A stretch of DNA of 64,000 bases from NCBI GenBank assembly GCA_027422505.1, contig JAPQWV010000051.1, forward strand, positions 5,051,501-5,115,500, given 5' to 3'. The DNA is from Craterostigma plantagineum. Its lineage: Eukaryota > Streptophyta > Magnoliopsida > Lamiales > Linderniaceae. A program made the translations under genes and the position numbers. Each line of letters begins with the position of its first letter. Positions within the stretch are counted from its first letter, which is position 1. Below, one piece after another: positions 23,421 through 35,900 of this stretch. Under the pieces are notes generated by a model. It had not been told where the DNA came from and did not search any database. It saw only the letters and a program-made list of their open reading frames with translations.

Positions 23421-23680
23421 GAGGGGTACTTATGTGTAAAGACACGGACAAATTAAATTAAAGGTAAAATAACGGTAAACAATTTTTTTTTTGGTTATCA
23501 TAAGGATATCAAATATATACTTTTATGTTTTATTAAACAAAATATAAATAAAAGAAATTACAACTCTATTTTTGAGTTGAAAATTGTGCGTTATCTACAT
23601 CTATAGCTTCTCTGCTCATCAACACACTATAGTCCCATTAAATCGTAAAACACAAAAATAAAGTAATGTTGGAAATGATC
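22737..23680. mobile_element. PIF/Harbinger-like MITE with a nested insertion
   Basis: The inverted ends GAGCACGTCCAAC and GTTGGAAATGATC are flanked by TAA at 22734-22736 and 23681-23683, the target size and sequence of PIF/Harbinger elements. Inside, about 23003-23455 looks like a second insertion built of GTACC-rich palindromic phrases (e.g. ACACATAGGTACCTATGT) with imperfect ends around TACACATAA / TTATGTGTA. A run of about 34 T lies at 23384-23417. Confidence 0.6.
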
Positions 23681-23683
23681 TAA

Positions 23684-24065
23684 TAAAAATAAAAACAAAA
23701 CCCTAGGTTTAAGGTTTTCATCCATTTCTTTCAACTGAGACATGTTCACAAGGGGAGATTTTGCCACCCCAATTAATTGCATCATTGATCACTTGGGGAC
23801 ACCAATGCAAAATTTGCGTTGACTATTTTGCGTTTCTGCAAAAAGGAGAAGAGATCAATCAGCTCACGTCAATAGACCAGCGAAAAAAGCAGTTAAAAGA
23901 CGCTTTTCCTAAAGAATCTGATCATGGATGGGTACTTTGGTAATTAACCACTTAAATCCCCGGCGGCCTCAAAAGTCCGATCCCATTCCCCATGCTACAG
24001 AGTTCGCCCATATCGTTCGACCTTCTCTGCAGAACTTTCCTCACCTTTGTTAGCGAAGAAGGTCA
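23684..24065. other. Promoter and 5' UTR region of PSAT1
   Basis: No separate gene. It precedes the PSAT1 ATG and probably holds its promoter; no TATA box is singled out. Confidence 0.4.
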
Positions 24066-27000
24066 ATGAGGGTCTGCCACGTCGTGCTCGTCGTCGTCGC
24101 CGCCGCGTACCTATTGGTTCTCCAGCCGGCGTGCGGCGTCGAGTCAGGTCTCGATCAGAGTAAGCTCTCCGGGATAATAATCCCGGGGTTTGCGTCCACG
24201 CAGCTCCGCGCGTGGTCTATCTTGGATTGCCCCTACTCTCCTCTTGATTTCAATCCTCTAGATTTGGTCTGGCTCGATACTACTAAAGTACGGAGGTGTT
24301 GATTGTACCTTTCCTTTTTTTTTTGTCTGTGTTTTTCCTTCTGTTTATATCTAAGCGTCTCTGGTAGCTGTGCTTGAGAGTTGTTTTGATCTTGGCATTT
24401 CCATCTCTGTGCTCGAAAGTTACGACTCTGTACTGTGAATGCAGAAAAACCATTAGGAAAAATCTGCTAAGAACATTCAAGTTATATGTACTTTGAGAAT
24501 TTTGACTGCGCCATTATCCGTATCTTGGTGAATAAATTAGGAGGGGGTGCATTATTTCTATTGGTTTGTTTCTCCGTGAGTATGTCCATTTAAGTAGCCG
24601 TGTCTATGGACGACTGTTACTGATCGAACTCTTCAAATTGTACTCTGAGTGGTTGTACTGAATTGTGATTTTCAATTTTTTGAACTTTTCAGCTGCTATC
24701 CGCTGTGAATTGTTGGCTCAAGTGTATGTTATTAGATCCATACAACCAAACTGATCATTCTGAATGCAAGTCACGTCCGGATAGTGGTCTTTCTGCTATT
24801 ACTGAGCTTGACCCGGGCTACATTACAGGTATGGCTTTGGATTGGGTAACTTTTTTCGCTCGCTTAAAGCGCGTCGGAACTAATTATTTATTTAATGATT
24901 ATTGCAGGTCCCCTTTCTTCAGTGTGGAAAGACTGGCTTAAGTGGTGCATTGAGTTTGGCATTGAGCCTAATGCTATTATTGCTGTTCCATATGACTGGA
25001 GATTGCCACCTTCCAAGCTTGAGGATCGGGACCTTTATTTTCACAAATTGAAGTACGCATCAGCTTTATCTATCGTGTTTTACTTTTATCTAAGTTGAGC
25101 AGCGCGACCTTTATTTTTCAGTAATTGAATGAAGTCTTAACAGATTTAGTACTTGTGATTTATTTGATTCGACTTTTTTCCAGCCTGCTATCTGTTATGT
25201 TCGAGCTCCTTTCTTCATGTTCTCTTATATCTATAGCTGCAGCTGTATATGAACAATCCTTTGGACATATGTTTTATCCAGGCTGATTTTTGAAACTGCT
25301 CTTAAGCTTCGAGGTGGGCCAACTCTTGTTTTTGCTCACTCTTTGGGAAACAACGTCTTCAGATACTTCTTGGAATGGTTAAAGTTAGAAATCGCTCCTA
25401 AGAAGTACATGAAATGGCTAGATGAACATATTCATGCCTACTTCGCTGTTGGTATGAATGTAATCTACCTGACAGTTTTACTAGTTTATCAGTATTTCAC
25501 CATTTTCATGTACCAATGTTTTTCTTTCAACCTCGCTACAGGTGCTCCACTCCTTGGGTCAGTTGAAACTATCAAAGCTACATTATCAGGAGTTACATTT
25601 GGTCTCCCTGTTTCAGAGGTACAACATTTTCTTCAAAGTCCACGTTAGTATTTCCCTAAAGCTGATTAATCGTATAATATTTTTCTTTTTGGTTCCTATA
25701 GCACGTCTTCTGTGCTTTAATATATTTTTAGTACGTAAGAGATTCTGGAGTCATCTTTTTTAGGTGTAGGCTGAGGACCTATTATTTCTTCTCTTTTTAA
25801 TTGACTTCATTAATTCCTTTATTTTAAAAATTGGCAAGTCATCAGGGAACTGCTCGATTGATGTTCAATTCATTTGGTTCTTCTGTATGGATGATGCCGT
25901 TTTCAAAACACTGTAAAGCAGAAAACCTTTACCTGAAGCATTTTTCTTCTGGGATAAGAAAGGGGCAGCTCGGTTACCATTGCAGCAAGCATGAATTTGA
26001 AGCCGACTACTCTGGATGGCCAACGAACATTGTCAACATCGAGATCCCATCAAGTAGAGGTATGCAACTCAGCTAGTCAGCTTCAAGAGATTTTATATGC
26101 ATCGGGAAATTTGCTAACGCTAGTGCGTTACAATATCTCTCCAGGGGATGAAGCGTATCCGTCATTTATGGGGACGACCCATATCAATGTTTCAGACATG
26201 GATTATGGACTACCAACTCAGCTGTCCTTTTCGGCTCGTGAAATAGCTGATGGGACCTTTTTTAAAGCTATAAGTGATTATGATCCTGATAGTCATAGAA
26301 TCTTGCACCTTTTAGAGAAGTAAGCTCTCTATATTCACTAATTTTGTTGAATTATCAGCAACTACTTAATTAGGATATGGTTGGCCATCTTGTAGTTGTG
26401 AAGTGTTCGTGAGATTTGGTTTGTAACAATTGCTTTTCCTATCCTGTCTATCTTTTCAATGGCTTTTGTGATTTTTCATTGCCTCTTGTGAATCAGTAAA
26501 TTCCTTGTAACTTATCTATATTTGTTTTCTCTGAAGAGTGTTTTGTCCCTTCAAAATGTTACGTGGATAAGAAATACTTATAATTCTATTAAGCTAATCT
26601 CTAAATTATTGTGTCACTGATGCAACAAAAAAAAAGGTCATATCATGATGATCCAGTTCTGAATCCTTTAACTCCTTGGGATAGACCACCTCTGAAGAAC
26701 ATCTTCTGTATCTATGGAACAGATTCGAGAACTGAGGTATGATATTTCTGCACAAGATCCTGCCGTCTATTTGCTGACCGATCTTAAAAGGGATTTATAA
26801 GCCCCCCAGTTGGTGATGATGACACTTGTCGTCTTGACATGCTTAAAACAGGTTGGTTACTATTTTGCACCAAGTGGAAAGCCTTATCCGGATAACTGGA
26901 TGATTACAGATGTCATATATGAAGTAGAAGGATCTCTATATTCCAGGTAACCTTTTCAGCTGATAACCGTTATCCTTCAAGGGCATTTGAGTAGATACAC

Positions 27001-28878
27001 TTTTCACAAATTCTGTATCTATTAATGCGGTTAAAAAATAATGAATCAGGAGTAATGTGCAATATATAATAAACTCAATTTCTTATGTAGGATGACATGA
27101 AATATGTTCGAGACCATATTACCATAAACTACTCTAAATTATGATATACAATTGAAATAACACACACCTTGTCAAAGATACCATAAGTCTTTTACCATAA
27201 ACTTCTCTAAAATATGACATACAATTGAATAAAACAGACCTTGTCATATTCATTACATTGATTATGACATACAATTGAATAAAACAGACCTTGTCATATT
27301 CATTACATTGATCTGCGTGCAGTACCATGCATTTTCTCACTCACTACAATCTTTTTTGTTATGTTCATGTGTTCGCCTTGAGAGTATATCAACCTGACTC
27401 ATTATAGATGTGTATTTTATCAAAGTTTAAAGGTTGACATCTCTTTTCTGGGTCATGTCATCTGCATTGCTGCTACTTGTAAAATCCAGAAGACTTATGT
27501 GATATAAGAATGACTATATTACCTGTCTTTATATAATCGTGGAAAGGACATTTTTGTGCTTCATTTCCTTATCCTCTAATCATGAAAACATGAGTTTGAG
27601 AAAGCTGTATCGCCAGAGCCAGCTATCAGACATACGAAATTAAAATAAAAAACTAGTCGTCTTTTTGTTATGAAACATGCTTGGAAATTTCTATAGCATT
27701 TGCTTGCAATTTTAAAGGGGAAGTTGATGAATTGACTAGTGCACCATTGTCTTAGGTCAGGGAATCTTGTAGAAGGGAACCCTGGTGCTACAAGTGGGGA
27801 CGATACGGTACAGTACAAAAGCTTAATACATGCTTGGAATAGTTTGGTTTTCACCTTTGTTTCACCCATCTAATAGATCTGGTGTTTAGTAGGTTCCATA
27901 CCATTCCCTCTCTTGGTGCAAGAATTGGCTCGGGTCAAAAGTTAACATAACGAGGGCTCCCCAGGTACATCTTCTTATCAATGCATTTAACTTCCCAATA
28001 TTTCCACATTTCTTTCTATTCCTCTTAAATATTGATAACTAATTTGGAATTAATAAACTTGCTTCTTCTTATCAACCCTTTTACTGCCAATTTCTTCAGT
28101 CAGAACACGACGGTTCAGACGTTCAAGTGCAACTAAATGTGGACCGTGAGCCCGAAATGGACATAGTTCCCAACATGACGAGATCACCTAGGGTGAAGTA
28201 CATAACCTACTACGAAGACTCTGAAAGTCTACAGGGAAAGAGGACTGCAGTTTGGGAGATTGACAAAGGTAAGAACACAAACGTGATAGCGGTATGATAA
28301 TAAAAAATTTTGTTATAAAATAGCTATATCATACATACATACATTACTCTTTGTTAGGCAGGTTACTCTGTTATCATCTATACTTAAAGTAGCCATAAAA
28401 TTATGCAGCTAACCATAGGAACATCGTAAGGTCTTCAGTCCTAATGCGCGAGCTGTGGCTCGAGACATGGCACGATACACATCCAGACAAAAAAACCAAA
28501 TTTGTTACGAAAGGTTCTTTTCTTACCTTCGTTGTCAAGTCGTTTATCAATGGCTTGGGAACTCTTCTTTCACTTTTTTCTCTTACGATAATGTATATGT
28601 ATATATTTGTGGTGTTGCGATCAGCTACTCGCGGTCCTCTTAGGGATGACGACTGCTATTGGGACTATGGAAAAGCACGGTGTGCTTGGCCCGAGTATTG
28701 TGAATACAGGTATTATATATGCACACGCAAACACACACACACACACACACACATATATACAATATGGATAACAAGTTGGATTTTGAATGTGTGTAGGTAT
28801 CTATTTGGAGATGTTCACCTAGGGCAGAGCTGTAGGATAAAGAACACTCCGGCTGACCTATTGACACGTTATGTGTAA
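24066..28878 (+). CDS. PSAT1: Phospholipid:sterol O-acyltransferase (15 exons, 632 aa)
   Basis: Exons 24066-24287, 24693-24828, 24908-25052, 25282-25451, 25542-25618, 25846-26059, 26145-26319, 26637-26736, 26852-26946, 27756-27807, 27893-27964, 28100-28268, 28409-28513, 28625-28709 and 28797-28878 join in phase. The enzyme moves an acyl group from phosphatidylethanolamine to sterols, making sterol esters, in the ER. Residues 1-25 form a signal/anchor. The LCAT fold shows SKLSGIIIPGFASTQLRAW, the lipase Ser in FAHSLGNN (Ser188), Asp in SGDDTVPYHS (Asp460) and His in SEHDGSD (His489). The length matches Arabidopsis PSAT1 (633 aa). All introns are GT-AG with no frame breaks. Intron 9 (809 bp) holds a 50-bp tandem duplication and intron 14 a (CA)n run. 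Confidence 0.95.
27213..27312. repeat. 50-bp tandem duplication in PSAT1 intron 9
   Basis: TATGACATACAATTGAATAA and the following bases occur at 27213 and again at 27263, nearly identical, with a more diverged relative just upstream at about 27138. It lies entirely within the intron. Confidence 0.85.
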
Positions 28879-29163
28879 TGTAAGTTTGCATATGGCTTAT
28901 TAGTTATTACCTTAGCTTATCTCAGGCTAAGAATTTTGTTTGCAATGGATCATTCATTACATTAGCCTACGTACGTATGTATGTATCATACTCGCACGCA
29001 ATAAATTGGTAAGAAAATGTAAAAACTTTTCGCCTGGAGCGACAGTGACGACTTTCAAATCGTTCTTCTAACTTGAACTTGTATATAGGACAGATAGAGT
29101 TGGTGCATTCGTAGTTAGTCATCTTCAATAATTCAAGAAAATTATAGATTCATCTGAAGGGCT
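28879..29163. other. 3' flank of PSAT1
   Basis: 3' UTR-like AT-rich sequence between two convergent loci. It contains a short TACGTATG repeat near 28968-28985. No further gene seen. Confidence 0.4.
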
Positions 29164-31410
29164 CTATTGGCTCAGTCTCCTCAAGAACCTCAGCAGCCAC
29201 AAAACACTCAGCAGCTTCCAATGAACTACTGATACCACCACCAACTGTGCATAACCATCACTATATACCAATCCCATATTATACCGAGCAGAAGAGTGCA
29301 TTCTATCATGTCTTAAAGCTTCGGCGAGAAAACTCCGTATTATGCCCTGAGAATCGCAGCCGATCTTTCTTAGGACCGTAGCCGTTGAGACTAAGCTTGG
29401 GACGTGCGATGGATCGACTTCGTGCGCCATCTCATATGCCTTTAGCGCTTCTTTGTGCTTGTCTTGAGCTTCGTGTAGCAAGCCTGCATAGATAATCACG
29501 AAATTCTGCATACCTGTTTCTTCTTTCGTATTATATATATTATATATATGCTAGGTCGATTGGAAGTAGTGGGAAAAGACGACTTTTTTTTCGTCTACCA
29601 ATTACTACAGTAGTGAGAACTATGGATATCATTTCATGCCACATGACTGTCGTATTATGTGAAAATTCGGACATATTCACACGATCCCTGAAGATTAATA
29701 ATATCATATTCTCGAAGTTTGTGGCGTAAGCTTATAACCGATTTAGTGGCAGGGTAAGAAAAACATATGGACGTCAAGATCCTAATAATATAAAGGCAAT
29801 GCCACCCCTCCTCCACGCTCTGCATTTTTTCCCGACCCTAAAGTGTTCCCTCTCAATCCCACACTGACTTTGACTACCTACCGTGTTAGGTTAATTTGGG
29901 GCATGTCGACGTAGTTCCTGGGGACAGTCCCAGACTATGCAGCTCGAGATATCCTATAATTCAACGCTATCGTAGCAAATCATAATAGATTACAGAAAAT
30001 GGCTATCACAAAAATGAAAAAGAAAAATACAAAATTCATAACAGTAGCATGCCATCTGGGAGGTGAAAAGGCGCAAATGGCTCCTGATTTGCGAACGAAG
30101 ACCTCAGCATCGCCCCAGCACGACAACTTTGTGTAGATAGAAGCCAAAAATCGAGCCATATTTCATGCTCTATATTCTTCCCCTCATCTCTCCCGTTTTG
30201 GCGGAAATACCTCGAAAACCTTCTTCCCCGAGCCAAAGCTTTTGCTCTGCAGCTGAATCAAGGCAAGAATCTTTGAATAAGTCTCAACACCCTCCTTCAC
30301 CATTCCCCGTGCTATTTGAAGCTTAGCCTTAGTCCTCAGCAGCTCTCCTCTTTCCCAAACGCCCGACTGCTCAATAGCAGCATCTACGACACTTCGGCCA
30401 CCGAAAAACGCTTTTGGCCCGATAATGTTCGGGCCACCAAAACCCACCCTCTTAGGCCCGACCCACCCTTCCATTTTCACCAATCTCTTCGCCTCACTAA
30501 GGGCTCGGTCCAACTTTCGTTGGACGGCGTTTTCCAAGCAAAGATTGTAGATGACGCTAATATTCATCATCTTCGCAGCAATTTCCAGGGATTTCAACGA
30601 CTCTAACTGCCTTTGACCCTTTCTCTTTCAGTTATAAAAGAATTGTTACGGCTGGCAGAGAGCCGACGCCTAGCGCGCAATGTGCGACGCTCGAAATCTC
30701 ACTGCATTTTCTTCGACGGATTTTTCGACTGCCCCACGGTTGTAACTGACTCCATCTTCGACGAGTTTGGAGTTTAAGGAGCATGTTTTTCAAGCGAATA
30801 GTAATGCTTGTAAGAACTTAGCATCGTCGTCGTTCTTCGATAGTAACTTTTTCCTTAGCTCAAAAGTGCTCGATTCGTCGCCTTCTCCCTGATAACAGAG
30901 GGCTAATACGTAGTACATTTCCTTCCTATCGGTAACGCATGGGAGAAGCTCTCGATTTGATTGGCCAAAGGCATTAGCACGTTTGACACTGACTGAGCAA
31001 AGGTGAGGTGATCTACGATCGAAGGGTCGAATTCGATTCTCTTGAGCGAGGCCTTTCTTAAAAAGATGATTAGGAGAAGTATGGCTTCTTCTACTTTGTT
31101 TTTGGGCATGTAAGACTTTCCGTTTGGGACCATAGGTTAGGGGGTAAGGCTTTGGTTCCACTGTATAGGAGAAAGATTGCAGATTCTTTTTGGATGTTGG
31201 ACGTAGTTCGTTGGTCTAAGGTCCATGGGTGAAGTAGGCCTCTTCGGTATGCCGAGATTGCCTCTTTAGGACAACCGGAGAGTTTATATAGTTCGGGGAG
31301 AAGCTCGACGGCCTTGTTGAGCGTCTCTTGCAACTTAACGTCGGGGCCTAAGTTCTCTAGAAATGTCAGCGGCGATGAGGATTCGACGAGGTCGAGAATG
31401 GTCGAGCACG
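29164..31410 (-). pseudogene. NPGR2-like TPR protein pseudogene
   Basis: Pieces of a NO POLLEN GERMINATION RELATED protein are in order on the minus strand: ELYKLSGCPKEAISAYRRGL (about 31290), NKVEEAILLLIIFLRK (about 31080), LPCVTDRKEMYYVLALCYQG (about 30900), LENAVQRKLDRALSEAKRL (about 30530), GELLRTKAKLQIARGM (about 30330), and HKEALKAYEMAHEVDPSHVPSL (about 29440). The N-terminal third and a middle block (between about 30790 and 30600) are missing and the frame shifts repeatedly, so this is a decayed copy. Intact relatives are calmodulin-binding TPR scaffolds of the plasma-membrane PI4-kinase alpha complex. A functional copy probably exists elsewhere in the genome (inference). Confidence 0.85.
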
Positions 31411-31794
31411 GAAAATAAACGAGTCAAAGTCCCCGTTTCATAAGTTGGCACTCATTTTGGTTTAAGGATATTAATAGGAAAAGAAAAAATGAAATGTAAA
31501 CGAAAAATAGTTCATTTTTTTATGTTTCATGGATTGAAGAAATGTAGTTTAAGGGTGCGTTTGGTATGCAAGTATGATTTGGAAAAGGAAAAGGAAAAGT
31601 GTAACGGTACGACAACTAATTCTAACGTATAATGGTTCAATGGCTACCGATCATATACTCATTCGCATATATACACTATTATAATATCATAAAGAATTTA
31701 TTAGTTTGAGGCACCGTGATAACGTATAGTAATGCGTTTACTATAGCAATTATTTGGGATATAATAGAGTATTCTCCTTTGTTTCTCACTTTTA
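31411..31794. other. Intergenic
   Basis: AT-rich DNA with no coding signal. It separates the NPGR pseudogene from the retrotransposon stack. Confidence 0.4.
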
Positions 31795-32557
31795 TATGCT
31801 CTATTTACACTTATTTGCACATTGTAGGACCTTAGGACGGCTATCGGGCGAAAAAGAGCGAAAACGAGGCAAAACAAACAAGTTATGAAGGTGCATTAGA
31901 GTGTCACGGCCGTGACAATATTGCACCAGGCCGTGACAACAGGCAGAAAAGGAAGTCAAGCGATGCAGAGTATAGTCACGGCCGTGAAGCCCGCCTGAAA
32001 AGTAGCAACGGACTAAAAAATTCATATCTCTCAATCTAAACCTCTGATTGAGAATCCCTTTGGTCAGAATTGAGATTGGCGAGTCTTATCTCTATGGTTA
32101 AAATTTCAGATCAATTAGGCATCGTTTACCCCTCTATGTGAGAGAAATACGAAACTGTCGCAAGGCTGTTGAAAGTGTCACTGCCGTGACACTACTGCAC
32201 GAGGCCGTGACGCACGGCAGTGAGCTCATTTTGTGCCCAGATAGTGTCACGGCCGTGAAGGTGCATGTTCCAGGCCGTGAAGGTGTCGAATTTCACTATA
32301 AAGGCCCAAATTCGACTCAGAAAGGGATACCTCTCATATCATAACCCTAACACAACAAGAACGAAATAGAGACGCCGAGAACGGAGAATTCCCATCGAGA
32401 AGCGCAAGAGACGGATCAACGACGCAATCACGCCAAATTGGACGAAGAACGAAGATTCTTCCACGCTATCATCCCATATCATTAGGACATCAAGATCATG
32501 AATCCTTCTTCCTCGTTCCTTACTTCTTTCGTTGTTTTCCCGTCAATTATGAGTAGC
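31795..32557 (+). repeat. Left part of an old Athila/Tat-like element (LTR-like DNA)
   Basis: Contains repeated palindromes TGTCACGGCCGTGACA (31902-31917 and variants at about 31976, 32176 and 32245). It runs into ...ATGAGTAGC at 32557, where the 9.5-kb element was inserted. The sequence resumes at 42063 and leads into a Ty3-type gag. The combination suggests the LTR or leader of an Athila/Tat-like element; its left boundary is uncertain. Confidence 0.5.
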
Positions 32558-33201
32558 TGTCAGACCCCACTTTTTCCATAACTAGTTTGGCGGATTTTCG
32601 CAACGTAAGCTGCGGAAGACCCGATTTATAAAAACTTTTTTTTTTTTACATAATTAAATATTATACGAACACATGTTCTGCGAACATTATAGTTTACAAA
32701 ACCGTAGCCCAAAATATCAAAATATTTGGAACATTAATAACACCCTGCAGGTCACATCCATGTACGCCTAGCCCTCAAAAGTACGTGGAGTCACCGCCAT
32801 CAGCCTGCCGTAGTCGTGACGTGTCTCAACGTCCGACTCGGTCGTACCTACAGCACATAAAACGTGGAATGAGCTATAAAGCTCAGTAAGTGGAAATATG
32901 CATGACATGCACGTGCCCTAAATCGCAGAGGCATCCGCGCTAATTCTTACTAACACTCAGTATTCTCATATCATTCTCATTTCTCTGAGGGTCCTTAGCT
33001 ACTTCTATGCATCATCATATTACGAGCTCAATCCCATACGGATATAAGTAAGATAGTGGCCCACACCGGCTAGGCTAAACGTAGGGTTACTCCCTAGGTC
33101 ACCATTCGCCAGGTCGCCCCTCTATCTAGCGGTCGCCTTCCCTGGCACTCTGGTTTTCACCATGTGTCTCGTCCAGGTCGCTTCTTCCCGCTAATGAAAA
33201 T

Positions 33202-33565
33202 GACAGTTGCTACACGCTGGGTGGCCTACACTAGCTTTACCTAGGTCGCCCCTACCCAGGTCGCTCCTCCTGTCGGACAGTTGCTGCACACTGGGCGGCC
33301 TACGCTAGGTTTCCCTAGGTCGCCCCTACCCAAGTCGCTCCTCCTGCCTCACATAATACCTTAGACGGCTTACATCCCGTCATGACAGTTGCTACACGCT
33401 GGGTGGCTTACACTAGCTTTACCTAGGTCGCCCCTACCCAGGTCGCTCCTCCTGTCGGACAGTTGCTACACACTGGGCGGCTTACGCTAGGTTTCCCTAG
33501 GTCGCCCCTACCCAGGTCGCTCCTCCTGCCTCACATAATACGTTAGACGGCTTAGAAACCGTCAT
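33202..33565. repeat. 182-bp tandem duplication inside the LARD LTR
   Basis: GACAGTTGCTACACGCTGGG recurs at 33202 and 33384. Each unit contains a second half-unit 74 bases later (33276 and 33458), and phrases such as CCTAGGTCGCCCCTACCC appear four times. The same array is in the right LTR at about 38902-39265. Confidence 0.9.
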
Positions 33566-34706
33566 GGTGCCTTTGTAGAAGTAGCTCATAATATTCACTT
33601 CAATCGACCATGTACTGTGCATGGTCATAACTAGAAATCCTCACATAATCCGTGTATGCACATGCTCATGCTGCGTGAGTGATGTCATAAATACTTTCCA
33701 TGCAAAACATGTCAACATTTCATCTCGCATATCAATCTACATATTCACACCTTCATGCGATAAATACCATGCATGCTCATATCCGAAATAACTACATAAA
33801 CATGCGTGCATACGATATGCCATATAAATAATGTGACGCATCAACCCATTCATCACGCCATTGCAAAATCATAAATAACAGCTCACCGTGCGATTTCATT
33901 ATCACCAGTGAAGAACTTCACATACACAACCAAACAGGATATCCCGTAATCACGTAAATTGTAGATAATTTATATCACGTAGGATCATTCAACATAGATA
34001 GCCACATAATTCGAATACAAACATGCAGTTTGTGTGTTGTTGTTGGGATTTCCACTTACCCGTCGTCCTTGCGCTATTGACTACTGGGATATGTGAAATT
34101 CCTACTTCGTGAGACTACTTTTCGACCCAAAATCTAACTCCCAATTCGCGAACCCTCGACCCGTGAACTAGTTTTCAGCCCGCTCTATCTCACGATTCGT
34201 GAACTACCCCAACCCATGAACTAAGGTTCGAACTTCACCAAAAATTCAGATTTCCACTCGTAAATTCATTTTCAGTTGAAGATCTAACCCAAAATCTCAA
34301 ACGTTCGCCTAATAGAACTCTCCTAAATCATATAAGCATATAAATCCACATGGGAACCCATATTTTGGGTTCAAAGCACATCATAAAACCTCAAGTAACA
34401 ATCAAAACCCCTACCACAAAATCATAATTCATCATTTTTGAACTTGATGTTTATGACCCAAGTTCCGAATATTCTCAACAATGTTTTATGTGCTGTAGGT
34501 GAAGAATCCACCTACCTATCCTCCAAAGTTGTTCTCATTCTCTCGAAGAATTTCTTCCACCACGATCCTACGAACTCCTGAAAACTGCTTTAAGACACCA
34601 TAATATCTGAGCGTTACGGCCCGAAGTAATTCAAATACAAGCTAGGAGAAATTTCGAAATAGGCTAGCAGATTCCAGAAAAATTTCTGGTTTACAGCAGA
34701 CACTTC

Positions 34707-35900
34707 AAAAATTCATAACAGTTGGCATGAAAATTGGATCGAGATGATTCGAACGTGTATGGACAGCTGAGAAAGTCAGCTTTCAGAATGGGATGGTCTC
34801 GAACGAATCAAAGCCTATTTACTAGGTCAAAAATCTGCAAAACCCAAGCTGCGCAGAAAACGAATTGCAGAAATTTCTGTTTCAAAGCAGAGAATTTAGA
34901 AATTAGCCAAAAATTGAAAACGTGTCCAATTGAGATGATTCAAATTGATTTGGAAAGCCCCAGAAGTTAGCTTTCAAAAGAAACCAGCTTTGACTAAATC
35001 AGAGCAGTTTAGGTGGGTCAAGACGGAGACACACAAAGCTGCGCCAGTAGTTTTTTTTTTTTTTTTTTTTCAAACAGCCGATAAGATTTCCAGTTTCGAA
35101 GCATCCAATTGGAAAATTCACAGTAAATCCTAGAAATATCGGATTGAGACGATTCAAGAAGATCTGAAAAGCTTATGAAGTTATCTTTCAACAGAAATAA
35201 GTTTCGAAAGGATTGAAACTCAATAGCTAGGTCAAAAACGTTAAAGACTGAAACTGGGCACGGATCTAAAAATAGCAGATATCAGTCAATATCAGTTTCG
35301 CACTATCAAATTCAAAAATTCATAACAAATCGTAGAAACGTCGGATTGGTTCGGTTCCAAGTGCTGTGAAAAGTTTGGGAACTTAGCTTTCATCAGAAAT
35401 TCGTTTCGAAGGAATCCGATCACAATAACTAGGTCAAATGTTCTGAAACGTAAACTGCGCACGGCTCGAAAACAGCTTCGTCAGAATGAAATTCTGTTCT
35501 GCAATGTCCACTTTAAAAATTCACAGAAAATCGAAGAATGATCCGATTGGACCAATTCCAAAGGCAGTGAATAGCTGGGAAAGTTATCTTTCAAAAGAAT
35601 TAAGTTTGATAAGGATCCGAGGGCTTTAACTAAGTCAAAATCGTTTAGAACAGAGGTTGCGCGAACTGCTTTTCCAGAACCAAAAAGTCTCAGATTTCAG
35701 TTTGCAAGACCCACTTCAAAAATACATATAAAATCGTAGAGACATCGGATTGAAGCGATTCATGATGCTATGGAAAGCTGAAGGAATAATCTTTCAAACT
35801 AGATAATTTTCAATAGGATTGGAACACAGTATATAGGTCAAAAACACGAATTACAGGGGCTACACTAACCGAATTGCTATAAAAATTTGACTTAATAAGA
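34707..35900. repeat. Six diverged units of about 202 bp in tandem, left LTR
   Basis: Units start (at AAAATTCA or similar) near 34707, 34909, 35113, 35314, 35515 and 35718. Each keeps four marks in order: a GATTGAGACGATTC-like phrase, TTAGCTTTCA-like, ACTAGGTCAAAA-like and AAACTGCGCACGG-like. Spacing is 201-204 bp although the sequence between has diverged. The same array lies in the right LTR from about 40406. Confidence 0.75.

Noticed and set aside
28640..28891. Frames across the (CA)n region at PSAT1 exons 14-15
   Set aside because: They are shadows created by the dinucleotide run in intron 14. The spliced PSAT1 frame explains both exons.
33202..33565. Regular repeats considered as a CRISPR-like array
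   Set aside because: This is a plant LTR. The units are 74/108/182-bp tandem duplications, not short repeats with unique spacers.
34734..34970. 78-codon frame repeated identically at 40433-40669
   Set aside because: It lies in both copies of the LARD LTR within the diverged 202-bp array. Identity between the copies comes from LTR identity, not coding constraint, and no domain is seen.
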